Assembly: GCA_038214085.1 (NCBI GenBank)
Contig: JBBQSF010000078.1
Location: forward strand, 1-14,180
Direction of reading: 5' to 3'
DNA: 14,180 nt
DNA from: JBBQSF01 sp038214085
GTDB lineage: Bacteria; Bacteroidota; Bacteroidia; Bacteroidales; CG2-30-32-10
A program made the position numbers and the translations under genes. Below, one piece after another: positions 1-5,729 of this stretch. How positions within the stretch are numbered: position 1 is the first letter of the stretch; the number at the start of each line of letters is the position of its first letter. Under the pieces are notes generated by a model. The model saw only the letters and a list, made by a program, of their open reading frames with translations, was not told the origin of the DNA and ran no database searches.

Positions 1-209
1 CAAACAACAGCCAAATTACGGTTTCTATTTTAGGCGAAGATAATCCAAGTGGCGAATTACACATCCTTAATTTATTAGGACAGGAAATGTATTCCCAAAA
101 AGTTACCGAAGCCACAACCACAATTAATCAATCACTTGCTACTGGCACATATTTGGTTAAAATTCAAACAAAAGAGCAAACCATTACAAAAAAAATAGTT
201 ATTAAATAA
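1..209 (+). CDS. C-terminal end of a T9SS-exported protein (type A sorting domain), 5' truncated
   Basis: Only the last 68 codons are in the window, in the frame starting at base 3 and ending in TAA at 207-209. The residues form a typical Por/T9SS type A sorting domain: an N-S-Q-I-T-V-S strand, then the strand and turn LHILNLLGQEM, a central T/S-rich turn, LATGTYLVKIQT, and a basic end KKIVIK. In this family the domain directs a Sec-exported protein through the type IX secretion system and is then removed. The catalytic or binding part lies upstream of the window, so the role cannot be told. Its stop is 29 bases before the small peptide gene on the same strand, so the two may share a transcript. 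Whether it belongs functionally to the following peptide cassette is open. Confidence 0.85.
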   Translation, partial: NNSQITVSILGEDNPSGELHILNLLGQEMYSQKVTEATTTINQSLATGTYLVKIQTKEQTITKKIVIK

Positions 210-228
210 CATTTAAAACCTGATAAGA

Positions 229-234
229 AAGGAG
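229..234 (+). promoter_or_regulatory. Strong Shine-Dalgarno site (AAGGAG) for the 57-aa peptide gene
   Basis: AAGGAG ends 4 bases before the ATG at 239. None of the other genes checked here has a site this good, and Bacteroidota genes generally rely little on Shine-Dalgarno pairing. It supports the small ORF as truly translated, perhaps at a high level. Confidence 0.6.
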
Positions 235-238
235 AAAA

Positions 239-412
239 ATGATTAACATTATAGAAAAACAAAAACGCTTTTATGTAAAACCACAAATGGTAAAGATAAA
301 GCTTGATTCTGAAGTTTCCATGGTAATGCTTAGTCCTCCAGGTGATCCTACTGGCTCTATCACTCCCGAACACTTTAGTTTAAACCCGTTTAAATTAAGT
401 AATCTGAAATAG
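239..412 (+). CDS. 57-aa peptide, candidate precursor of a modified exported peptide
   Basis: ATG at 239 to TAG at 410-412. The N-terminal half is basic and amphipathic, with F-Y-V-K-P-Q-M-V-K-I-K-L-D-S-E (residues 11-25), then a short hydrophobic patch V-S-M-V-M-L-S (26-32). The C-terminal half begins PPGDP (33-37), is rich in Ser, Thr, Pro and Asn, and ends in NPFKLSNLK. There are no cysteines, so lanthionine or disulfide chemistry is excluded. A leader (about 1-32) and core (about 33-57) layout is an inference. From memory, short Bacteroidota peptides of the type KPxxxxxxLDxExSxxM followed by PP occur beside similar genes, but I could not check this. A strong ribosome binding site precedes it and an intrinsic terminator follows it, which would give more peptide than enzyme. 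The next genes encode a PqqD-like protein, a kinase-like protein, a peptidase domain and an exporter, which fits a substrate role. A non-substrate small protein is the alternative. Confidence 0.75.
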   Translation: MINIIEKQKRFYVKPQMVKIKLDSEVSMVMLSPPGDPTGSITPEHFSLNPFKLSNLK

Positions 413-450
413 GTAAATTATAACATTTTGTTAAAACGATTGAAAATTAA

Positions 451-480
451 AAAAGTCCCTTGATATGGGGACTTTTTTTT
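451..480 (+). terminator. Rho-independent terminator between the peptide gene and the pqqD-like gene
   Basis: AAAAGTCCC (451-459) pairs fully with GGGACTTTT (468-476) across an 8-base loop, and the T run continues to 480. It lies 38 bases after the peptide stop and inside the apparent operon, so it probably ends most transcripts after the peptide gene and lets a fraction through to the maturation genes. Confidence 0.85.
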
Positions 481-500
481 ATTTTTACAAAAAAATACAA

Positions 501-782
501 ATGGATTTTCAGGAAATATACGAAAAAAAATCAAAATTTGCCACCAGAAAAGTCGGCGATGAATTGATATTGGTACCAATTAAAACCAATGTAGCAGACA
601 TGAGCGACATCTTCACATTGAACGAAGTCGGCAGTTTTATATGGGATTCAATTGATGGAGTTAAATCTTTTGATAATTTAGTAAGCGATATGGTTCTCGA
701 ATTTGAAATCGACGAAGTTACTGCCCGCAATGATCTTAACGAATTTATAGAACGTCTGAAAACCCTTATTGAAAACATTTAA
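501..782 (+). CDS. PqqD-like peptide-binding protein (RRE fold), 93 aa
   Basis: This resembles the PqqD family, whose members bind the leader of a peptide substrate and present it to a modifying enzyme (RiPP recognition element fold). Family features visible are F-A-T-R-K-V-G-D-E-L-I-L-V-P near residues 13-26, the core L-N-E-V-G-S-F-I-W-D-S-I-D-G near 40-53 (family pattern LNxxGxxIWxxxDG), a helical L-V-S-D-M-V-L-E-F stretch, and a closing D-L-N-E-F-I-E-R-L helix. The ORF can be opened upstream at an ATG at 465, but that codon lies inside the terminator loop and adds an unlikely F/Y/K-rich extension. The ATG at 501 gives the normal PqqD length, so I chose it. It lies 24 bases before the kinase-like gene. 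The likely partner is the 57-aa peptide. The family assignment is firm; the partner is inferred. Confidence 0.85.
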   Translation: MDFQEIYEKKSKFATRKVGDELILVPIKTNVADMSDIFTLNEVGSFIWDSIDGVKSFDNLVSDMVLEFEIDEVTARNDLNEFIERLKTLIENI

Positions 783-806
783 ACAACCTTTACTTTTTAT
801 AATATT

Positions 807-1679
807 TTGAATATAAAACATTTATCTGTAGCAGATTTTATTATAAAACTTCAGTCAGAAAAAGATTATTTGTTCGAACTCGAAGATTCGTATCTGCCTT
901 TTGAAATTCAAGCTGAAAAACAGCAGCATGATTTATTAATCACAGTGGTGAATGGAATTCCTTTACAATTAAAAGAACAGGGAAAATTACTTTTTGAAGC
1001 AAAGGATACAAACCAGAATTATTTTTCAATTGAGCTTTACGATACGTATTTAAAATGTATTGTGTTTGATCAGCATAGCATTGGTAAAGTTCAGCAAATC
1101 GCATTGTTGAAAAATGATTTTAGTGAATGGACTATTTATGTTGATTCATCAAATCTGGAAGCGGTTAAATATCCACTGTTATACCCAATGGGACCTTTGA
1201 TTCTCTATTACCTTACTGTGAAATTTAATGCCATTATGATTCACGCATCAGGCGTTTTTGATGGTGAAAAGGGAAGGATATTTACAGGTTTTTCAGGCAA
1301 CGGAAAAAGCACAATGGCATATCTTTGGCAAAGTGCCGGTGCGGGAATCGTGAACGACGACAGGCTGATAATTCGCAACGAGGGCGACAAATATTTTATG
1401 TACAATACACCAATGTACTATTCGGATATTTCAAAAAAAGTTCCGCTGCATGAAATACATCTAATAAGGCATAATCCGGAAAATATTATAAAGAAAATAA
1501 CTGGTGCAAAAGCAGTTTCAGGAGTTATGGCATTTTGCATTCAGCACGGTTACAACAGCCGGTATATCGAACAGCATCTTGCTTTCCTTTCGCAACTTTT
1601 CCGCCATGTTTCTATTTATGAAGTAGGATTTGTTCCCGATCTGTCAATTGTTGATTATATACGCAAAAATGCAGAATGA
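807..1679 (+). CDS. HPr-kinase-like P-loop protein, 290 aa, candidate peptide kinase
   Basis: The C-terminal half matches the HPr kinase/PEP-carboxykinase-type P-loop fold: I-H-A-S-G-V (145-150), Walker A G-F-S-G-N-G-K-S (161-168), and N-D-D (183-185) at the position of the paired aspartates of HPr kinases. True HPr kinases phosphorylate a serine of HPr. Related proteins sit in some RiPP clusters, for example the paeninodin lasso cluster, where the kinase phosphorylates the precursor. That role is inferred here; the 57-aa peptide offers several Ser/Thr. The N-terminal 125 residues are not recognised and are not an HprK N domain. The first ATG would remove this whole part, and an in-frame stop (the pqqD-like gene's TAA) lies 24 bases upstream, so the start must be non-ATG: TTG at 807, or ATT at 804. 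It overlaps the next gene by 11 bases. Confidence 0.8.
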   Translation: MNIKHLSVADFIIKLQSEKDYLFELEDSYLPFEIQAEKQQHDLLITVVNGIPLQLKEQGKLLFEAKDTNQNYFSIELYDTYLKCIVFDQHSIGKVQQIALLKNDFSEWTIYVDSSNLEAVKYPLLYPMGPLILYYLTVKFNAIMIHASGVFDGEKGRIFTGFSGNGKSTMAYLWQSAGAGIVNDDRLIIRNEGDKYFMYNTPMYYSDISKKVPLHEIHLIRHNPENIIKKITGAKAVSGVMAFCIQHGYNSRYIEQHLAFLSQLFRHVSIYEVGFVPDLSIVDYIRKNAE

Positions 1680-3903
1680 TTATTTAAAGGATAAGTTGTA
1701 CGAATTTACCGATGAGCTTTTAGGCGCAAAGCAGGAGGTGAAAATTAGGGTTTTCGGCAATAGCATGTTTCCTTTGTTGCGGAATGGTGATACTGTGGTT
1801 GTTGAAAGATGCGAAATCAACAAATTAAAAAGTGGCGACATTATTTTATTCAGAGCCAGAGGAAAATGGATTGCCCATCGCTTACATAAAATAAAGAAAA
1901 AAGAATCAAAAATAATTTTTAAAACCAAAGGCGATTCATGTATAAAAAATGACAAACCATTTGGTGTCGCAGAATTTGTTGGGAAAGTTATTTCATATCA
2001 GCGCAATGCTGAAATGATAAATATTCAACGCAAATATATTGATAGAATAGGGAAACTGATTGTTTTATTCTCATTTGTAATTGCTCCACTCATACATTTA
2101 TGGCTTATAATAATGCAGAATTTTAAAAAAATGAAGAAAGTGTTTGCTAGCCTTTCATTTGTTGGTCAGAAAAGCAAGGGATTAATGACGTTTAGTTATG
2201 TGCTTTCTGCATTGCAGGGAATATTGCCACTGCTGATTATATACATGATAAAATGGTTGATCGACAAAATTAGCCATGTAAACCAGTTTGCTGATAAAAA
2301 TGATGCTTTTTCTGCCATTCTGTTTATTGTTGCTTTAATTGGATTTGTATTTCTAACACAATCGCTGGTGTCTATTTTCCTTACCGAACGCCGCGAAAAA
2401 CTTGGTCAGTCGGTTTCCTTGTTTATTCATTCGCTGGTACATAAAAAGTATGCATCCCTTGATATGGCTCATTTAGAAGATGCCGACCAGCAGGATAAAC
2501 TTCATAGGGCAATTCAGGAAGCAGCTTTCCGGCCAATGAAAATGGTTTCCGAAAGCCAGACATTGCTCCAGTCGGTAGTTTCGTGGGTTTTTATTGCGGC
2601 CCTTTTGTATACCGTTCACTGGTCTGTTTTTCCTTTGATATTAATTGCAGTAGTTCCGGGTTTTGTAGTGCGTGTAATTTTTTCAAAAAAAATGTACCGT
2701 ATGACAAAGGAAAACAGTCAGAAAGAACGAGAAGGGTATTATTATAACCGAATACTGACTTCAAATTCATTTGCCAAAGAGCTGAGGTTGTTTAATCTCG
2801 AAAAGTTTTTTTCGTTGCGCTTCGAAAATATTCAGAAAGATCTACATGGCAAAAAAAATAAAATCATTCGTAGCCGTTCAATAGCAGATATTTGGGCACA
2901 AACATTTGCAGTTGCATTGATATTTGTTTCGTTTGGATTTGTATCTTATTTGGCAATATACGGAACATTAACCGTTGGAACTGTGATTCTTTTTTTCTTG
3001 CTGTTTCAGCGCGGTTTCACAATTATGAAGGATATGTTTCAATCCTTTGCTGGCTTGATAGAAGATCAGGTTTTTTTTAATGATTTTTACGATTTTCTGG
3101 AATTAAAGACCACTCAGAATGAATCATCAAAACAGACGGCATTTCCAAAAGATATTGAAACAGGAATATTTGTAAAAAACGTAAGCTTTCAGTATCCTTC
3201 GAGCACACGAAAGGCACTAAAAAATGTAACTGTTGAAATTCCAAAAGGGAAAACCGTAGCGCTCGTGGGAGCAAATGGATCAGGAAAAACTACACTGGTA
3301 AAATTGCTTTGCGGTTTTTATAAACCCGACGAAGGAAGTATTTTTATGGACAATAATAATATTTCTGAACTAAATCCTCTGGATATTAGAATGCAGATTT
3401 CTGCAGTATTTCAGGATTTTGCATTGTATAACCTTACTGCAGCAGAAAATATTTTGATGGGAAAAATTTCCGGTACCGCCTCTGAATCCGAAATTAGAAA
3501 AGCAGCAGAAAGTGCCGGAATAGCTGATGTAATTGAAAAATTTCCGCAAGGATATCATACCATGCTTGGAAATTTGTTTGCTAAAGGAGAAGAACTAAGT
3601 ATAGGCCAATGGCAAAAAATGGCTATAGCAAAAGCTTTTTACAGAGATGCCCCCATTCTGTTTATGGACGAACCTTCCAGCGCACTTGATGCGGAAACAG
3701 AATTGCAATTGCTGCAGAAATTAAAGACTCTTGCAAAGGATAAAACAGTTTTGATTATCTCGCACCGATTTTCAACCATAAAATGGGCCGACAATATTTA
3801 CGTAATGGAAAATGGCGAAATTATCGAAGGCGGAAATCACGAACAACTCATGGCAGCAAGAGGAAGATACAGCCAGATGTATTCCATTAACAGAGAAGAT
3901 TGA
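1669..3903 (+). CDS. Sec11-like S26 peptidase domain fused to an ABC exporter, 744 aa
   Basis: Residues 20-115 resemble signal peptidase S26 domains of the Ser/His (Sec11) type: G-N-S-M-F-P (candidate nucleophile S32), L-R-N-G-D, G-D-I-I-L-F, A-H-R-L (H70 where bacterial enzymes have Lys), and T-K-G-D (86-89) with D95. One membrane segment follows (130-149). From M155 the protein is an ABC exporter half-transporter: hydrophobic segments near 176-197, 216-238, 303-318, 322-342, 410-430 and 436-452, then a nucleotide-binding domain from about 500 with Walker A G-A-N-G-S-G-K-T (534-541), Q-loop Q582, signature L-S-I-G-Q (643-647), Walker B L-F-M-D-E (664-668) and H699. It has no C39 peptidase domain. 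The likely job is to cleave and export the neighbouring peptide, acting as a dimer in the inner membrane. ATG 1669 is preferred over the in-frame ATG at 1630, which lies deep in the kinase gene. The S26-ABC fusion is unusual and may depend on an A7 run (2125-2131). Confidence 0.85.
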   Translation: MQNDYLKDKLYEFTDELLGAKQEVKIRVFGNSMFPLLRNGDTVVVERCEINKLKSGDIILFRARGKWIAHRLHKIKKKESKIIFKTKGDSCIKNDKPFGVAEFVGKVISYQRNAEMINIQRKYIDRIGKLIVLFSFVIAPLIHLWLIIMQNFKKMKKVFASLSFVGQKSKGLMTFSYVLSALQGILPLLIIYMIKWLIDKISHVNQFADKNDAFSAILFIVALIGFVFLTQSLVSIFLTERREKLGQSVSLFIHSLVHKKYASLDMAHLEDADQQDKLHRAIQEAAFRPMKMVSESQTLLQSVVSWVFIAALLYTVHWSVFPLILIAVVPGFVVRVIFSKKMYRMTKENSQKEREGYYYNRILTSNSFAKELRLFNLEKFFSLRFENIQKDLHGKKNKIIRSRSIADIWAQTFAVALIFVSFGFVSYLAIYGTLTVGTVILFFLLFQRGFTIMKDMFQSFAGLIEDQVFFNDFYDFLELKTTQNESSKQTAFPKDIETGIFVKNVSFQYPSSTRKALKNVTVEIPKGKTVALVGANGSGKTTLVKLLCGFYKPDEGSIFMDNNNISELNPLDIRMQISAVFQDFALYNLTAAENILMGKISGTASESEIRKAAESAGIADVIEKFPQGYHTMLGNLFAKGEELSIGQWQKMAIAKAFYRDAPILFMDEPSSALDAETELQLLQKLKTLAKDKTVLIISHRFSTIKWADNIYVMENGEIIEGGNHEQLMAARGRYSQMYSINRED
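2125..2131 (+). other. A7 homopolymer at the peptidase/exporter junction (possible slippage site or split point)
   Basis: Seven A precede TGAAG; in the present frame they read Lys-Lys-Met, so the two domains are joined. With one A fewer, the peptidase would stop at TGA right after Lys154 and the exporter would start at the overlapping ATG (ATGA). With one A more, the frame stops seven codons later at TAG. The tract may be a real joining, a slippage site, or a sequencing indel. Confidence 0.5.
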
Positions 3904-3927
3904 TTTTGCGGAAAATCAGTTCTTTTT
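3901..3927 (+). terminator. Hairpin spanning the two convergent stop codons, probable terminator of the exporter operon
   Basis: TGATTTT (3901-3907) pairs with AAAATCA (3912-3918) across GCGG, followed by TTC and a T5 run on the plus strand. The left arm contains the exporter stop, and the right arm contains the stop of the convergent nucleotidyltransferase gene. The stem is AT-rich, so strength is moderate; no T run follows on the minus strand. Confidence 0.5.
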
Positions 3928-5118
3928 CCTGAACAAAATATACTTAAAAAGAGAGACTATTCCTGTTTTTACCCGGAGCGGATAATACAGATATACCATG
4001 TGTTTCTTGCGAATTTTGTACCGTTTGTACATAAAATCTTTTGATGGAAAAATATCTTCTTTCAGGTATCGCATTTTTTTCCAAAATCCACTAACTTTTT
4101 GAAGATCGCCAATGCTGCTGTTGGCAATTTCATTTGCAATGGCTTTTTTGTTGGCTTTAACATTCAGAATAAATAAATTTTCCATCTGCGGATCAAAAAC
4201 TTCTATTGCCTTATTTAGAAGATATTCCGGGACTTTTGCGCTTAAATATTTGTGGCACAAGAACAAATAATTCAGTGTAATTTTTTTGCAATTGTAGTCC
4301 GCAATTATTTTTTCCAATAATTGCCAATCCATTGAATTCTGATAGTGGTTCACAACAGCGGCAATATCGCAGATATAATAAAATCGGACATTCCCGCTTT
4401 TAAAATGCGTATCCAGATGTACACACAAATGAATAATCATATCTACTGGATTTAACTGCAGTGTTGCTGTATCAGCTATTGTAGTATTAATTGCACGCAA
4501 CCAGAAATCTTCAATATTTATTTTGAAATCAAAAGAATCAGTATTCACTTTTGTGTGAAGCTCAATGGAAACACCATTCATAACCAATGGTGGCAAGTGT
4601 TTGATGTCGTGGATACTTTGTATAAATGTTGATTTTTTTCTTACAGAAGCAAGGTAACCCATTCCGCTTAAAATATCCCGACATTTTAATATGTCTTCCT
4701 TTTTCACAAGCAGGTCAATATCGCTTAGCTGACGCAATCCAATATCATTATATATTTTTTCTGCCAAAAAAATCCCTTTCAATCCAATAACCGAAATTCC
4801 ATTTTCGGAGAAAGCACGCACCGCATTTCTGAAATGTTCATAAATAACCATGTTGCGGCGGAGCAGCATCAAATATGTTTGCTTGAACATATGCAATGTT
4901 TCTTCAGGAATAAGATGATTGTTTTTGACCGAAGATAAATTTGAATGGAGTTGAGGTCCGAGGCTATTCAGTAAAACGTTTTTGGTGAAATATTCCCAAT
5001 TTGATACCAATGAAATCAGCAGTTCAAGTTCTGTGAGTTGATCTGTGCTCAGGTTCAATCCTGTACCAGCTAAAAGAAGTCTGTCTTCGGGAATAAGCGC
5101 AAATTGAGGGGCTTTCAT
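3916..5118 (-). CDS. Nucleotidyltransferase family protein (NTP_transf_5-like), 400 aa
   Basis: The central part carries the marks of the uncharacterised nucleotidyltransferase family that I know as NTP_transf_5: I-G-L-K-G (111-115), R129, and S-D-I-D-L-L-V (132-138), where D133 and D135 would bind the metal ions. Later I-E-L-H (family pattern of a short strand plus His) and a D-M-I-I-H-L-C-V-H-L segment also fit. Such proteins would transfer a nucleotide to a protein, peptide or small molecule; no substrate is established to my knowledge. Members turn up in RiPP clusters, including some lasso clusters with a kinase, which together with the adjacent cassette suggests a tailoring role. It is on the opposite strand, ends 12 bases from the exporter stop, and probably has its own promoter. 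No membrane segment or signal peptide is seen; the C-terminus is strongly basic. Family confidence is good, function unknown. Confidence 0.8.
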   Translation of the reverse strand: MKAPQFALIPEDRLLLAGTGLNLSTDQLTELELLISLVSNWEYFTKNVLLNSLGPQLHSNLSSVKNNHLIPEETLHMFKQTYLMLLRRNMVIYEHFRNAVRAFSENGISVIGLKGIFLAEKIYNDIGLRQLSDIDLLVKKEDILKCRDILSGMGYLASVRKKSTFIQSIHDIKHLPPLVMNGVSIELHTKVNTDSFDFKINIEDFWLRAINTTIADTATLQLNPVDMIIHLCVHLDTHFKSGNVRFYYICDIAAVVNHYQNSMDWQLLEKIIADYNCKKITLNYLFLCHKYLSAKVPEYLLNKAIEVFDPQMENLFILNVKANKKAIANEIANSSIGDLQKVSGFWKKMRYLKEDIFPSKDFMYKRYKIRKKHMVYLYYPLRVKTGIVSLFKYILFRKKN

Positions 5119-5124
5119 AATTTA

Positions 5125-5132
5125 CAAAAGTA
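5125..5132 (-). promoter_or_regulatory. Candidate -7 element (TACTTTTG) for the nucleotidyltransferase gene
   Basis: On the minus strand TACTTTTG fits the Bacteroidota TANNTTTG box, ending 6 bases before the ATG at 5118. No good TTTG -33 box was found at the usual spacing. If used, the mRNA would be almost leaderless. Confidence 0.3.
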
Positions 5133-5159
5133 GGAAGATATTTTTTATTAAGAAATTAA

Positions 5160-5189
5160 TTTGCAGTTTTAAAAAAAAGCGTATATTTG
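5160..5189 (+). promoter_or_regulatory. Bacteroidota-type promoter of the rimP-nusA-infB operon
   Basis: TTTG at 5160-5163 and TATATTTG at 5182-5189 match the -33 and -7 boxes of the Bacteroidota primary sigma factor with an 18-base spacer. Transcription would begin near 5194, leaving a leader of about 60 bases that contains the hairpin at 5217-5239. Confidence 0.75.
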
Positions 5190-5216
5190 CAGCGAAATCA
5201 AGAAACAGTTAAGAAT

Positions 5217-5239
5217 AGAGGGGACCATAAGTCCCCTCT
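5217..5239 (+). promoter_or_regulatory. Perfect 9-bp leader hairpin upstream of rimP
   Basis: AGAGGGGAC pairs base for base with GTCCCCTCT around the loop CATAA. It sits in the 5' leader, 17 bases before the rimP ATG. Only a short T stretch (TTTCATT) follows, so it could be an attenuator, a NusA-responsive element, a processing site or an mRNA-stabilising element. Which one cannot be told from sequence. Confidence 0.75.
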
Positions 5240-5256
5240 TTCATTACATAAAAACC

Positions 5257-5715
5257 ATGATTCAAGAGGAGTATATACAGAAATTAGTAGACGAAAAACT
5301 TGCCGAAAGCGACAAATTTCTCGTTTCAGTAAAAGTAAAACCGGGCAATTGCATATCCGTTTACATTGATGGCGACAAGGGTATTACTATTGATGATTGC
5401 GCCGTTGTAAGCAAATTTATTGAGAGTAACCTTAATCGCGAAGAAGAAGACTTTGAATTGGAAGTTTCTTCTGCCGGAATTAGTCATCCGCTGATTTTGC
5501 TACGTCAGTACATAAAAAATATCGGAAGAGAAATAAAGGTCAAGTTAAAAACGGGAGTGGTGATAACAGGTGTTTTGCAAAGTGCTGAGGAAAATTTTGT
5601 GATTGTTGCAGAAACAGCCAAACCAAAAAAGACAAAAGAAAAAACTTCCGAACTTTTGGTGCATACAATACATTACGCTGATATAAAAGAAACCAAACTC
5701 ATAATAAAAGTTTAA
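5257..5715 (+). CDS. rimP: Ribosome maturation factor RimP, 152 aa
   Basis: RimP helps mature the 30S ribosomal subunit. The N-terminal domain shows V-Y-I-D-G-D-K-G-I-T-I-D-D-C and the V-S-K-F-I-E-S-N-L helix (residues 35-59), then the family hallmark D-F-E-L-E-V-S-S-A-G-I-S-H-P-L (65-79; most members have S-P-G). A C-terminal SH3-like barrel begins near 90, with a Lys-rich loop at 121-130. Its length is normal. The start at 5257 follows the leader hairpin and gives the usual N-terminus; there is no Shine-Dalgarno site. It is the first gene of the classical rimP-nusA-infB operon, 14 bases ahead of nusA, and is driven by the promoter at 5160-5189. Confidence 0.96.
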   Translation: MIQEEYIQKLVDEKLAESDKFLVSVKVKPGNCISVYIDGDKGITIDDCAVVSKFIESNLNREEEDFELEVSSAGISHPLILLRQYIKNIGREIKVKLKTGVVITGVLQSAEENFVIVAETAKPKKTKEKTSELLVHTIHYADIKETKLIIKV

Positions 5716-5729
5716 AAAAATAAATAATA

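Noticed and set aside
465..500. Upstream ATG extending the PqqD-like protein by 12 residues
   Set aside because: The codon lies in the loop of the terminator hairpin, and the extension is a by-product of the T run; the ATG at 501 gives the normal family length.
1630..1668. Upstream ATG for the peptidase-exporter gene
   Set aside because: It would overlap the kinase-like gene by 50 bases and adds residues with no S26 counterpart; the ATG at 1669 is a better start.
239..3903. A lasso peptide cluster
   Set aside because: PqqD-like, kinase-like and ABC genes are shared with some lasso clusters, but the asparagine-synthetase-like cyclase and the transglutaminase-type leader protease are absent, and the peptide lacks an obvious Gly-to-Asp/Glu ring layout.
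5187..5369. 60-residue frame across the rimP leader and start
   Set aside because: It runs through the leader hairpin and into rimP in another frame; the Arg/Lys/Ser-rich product has no support.
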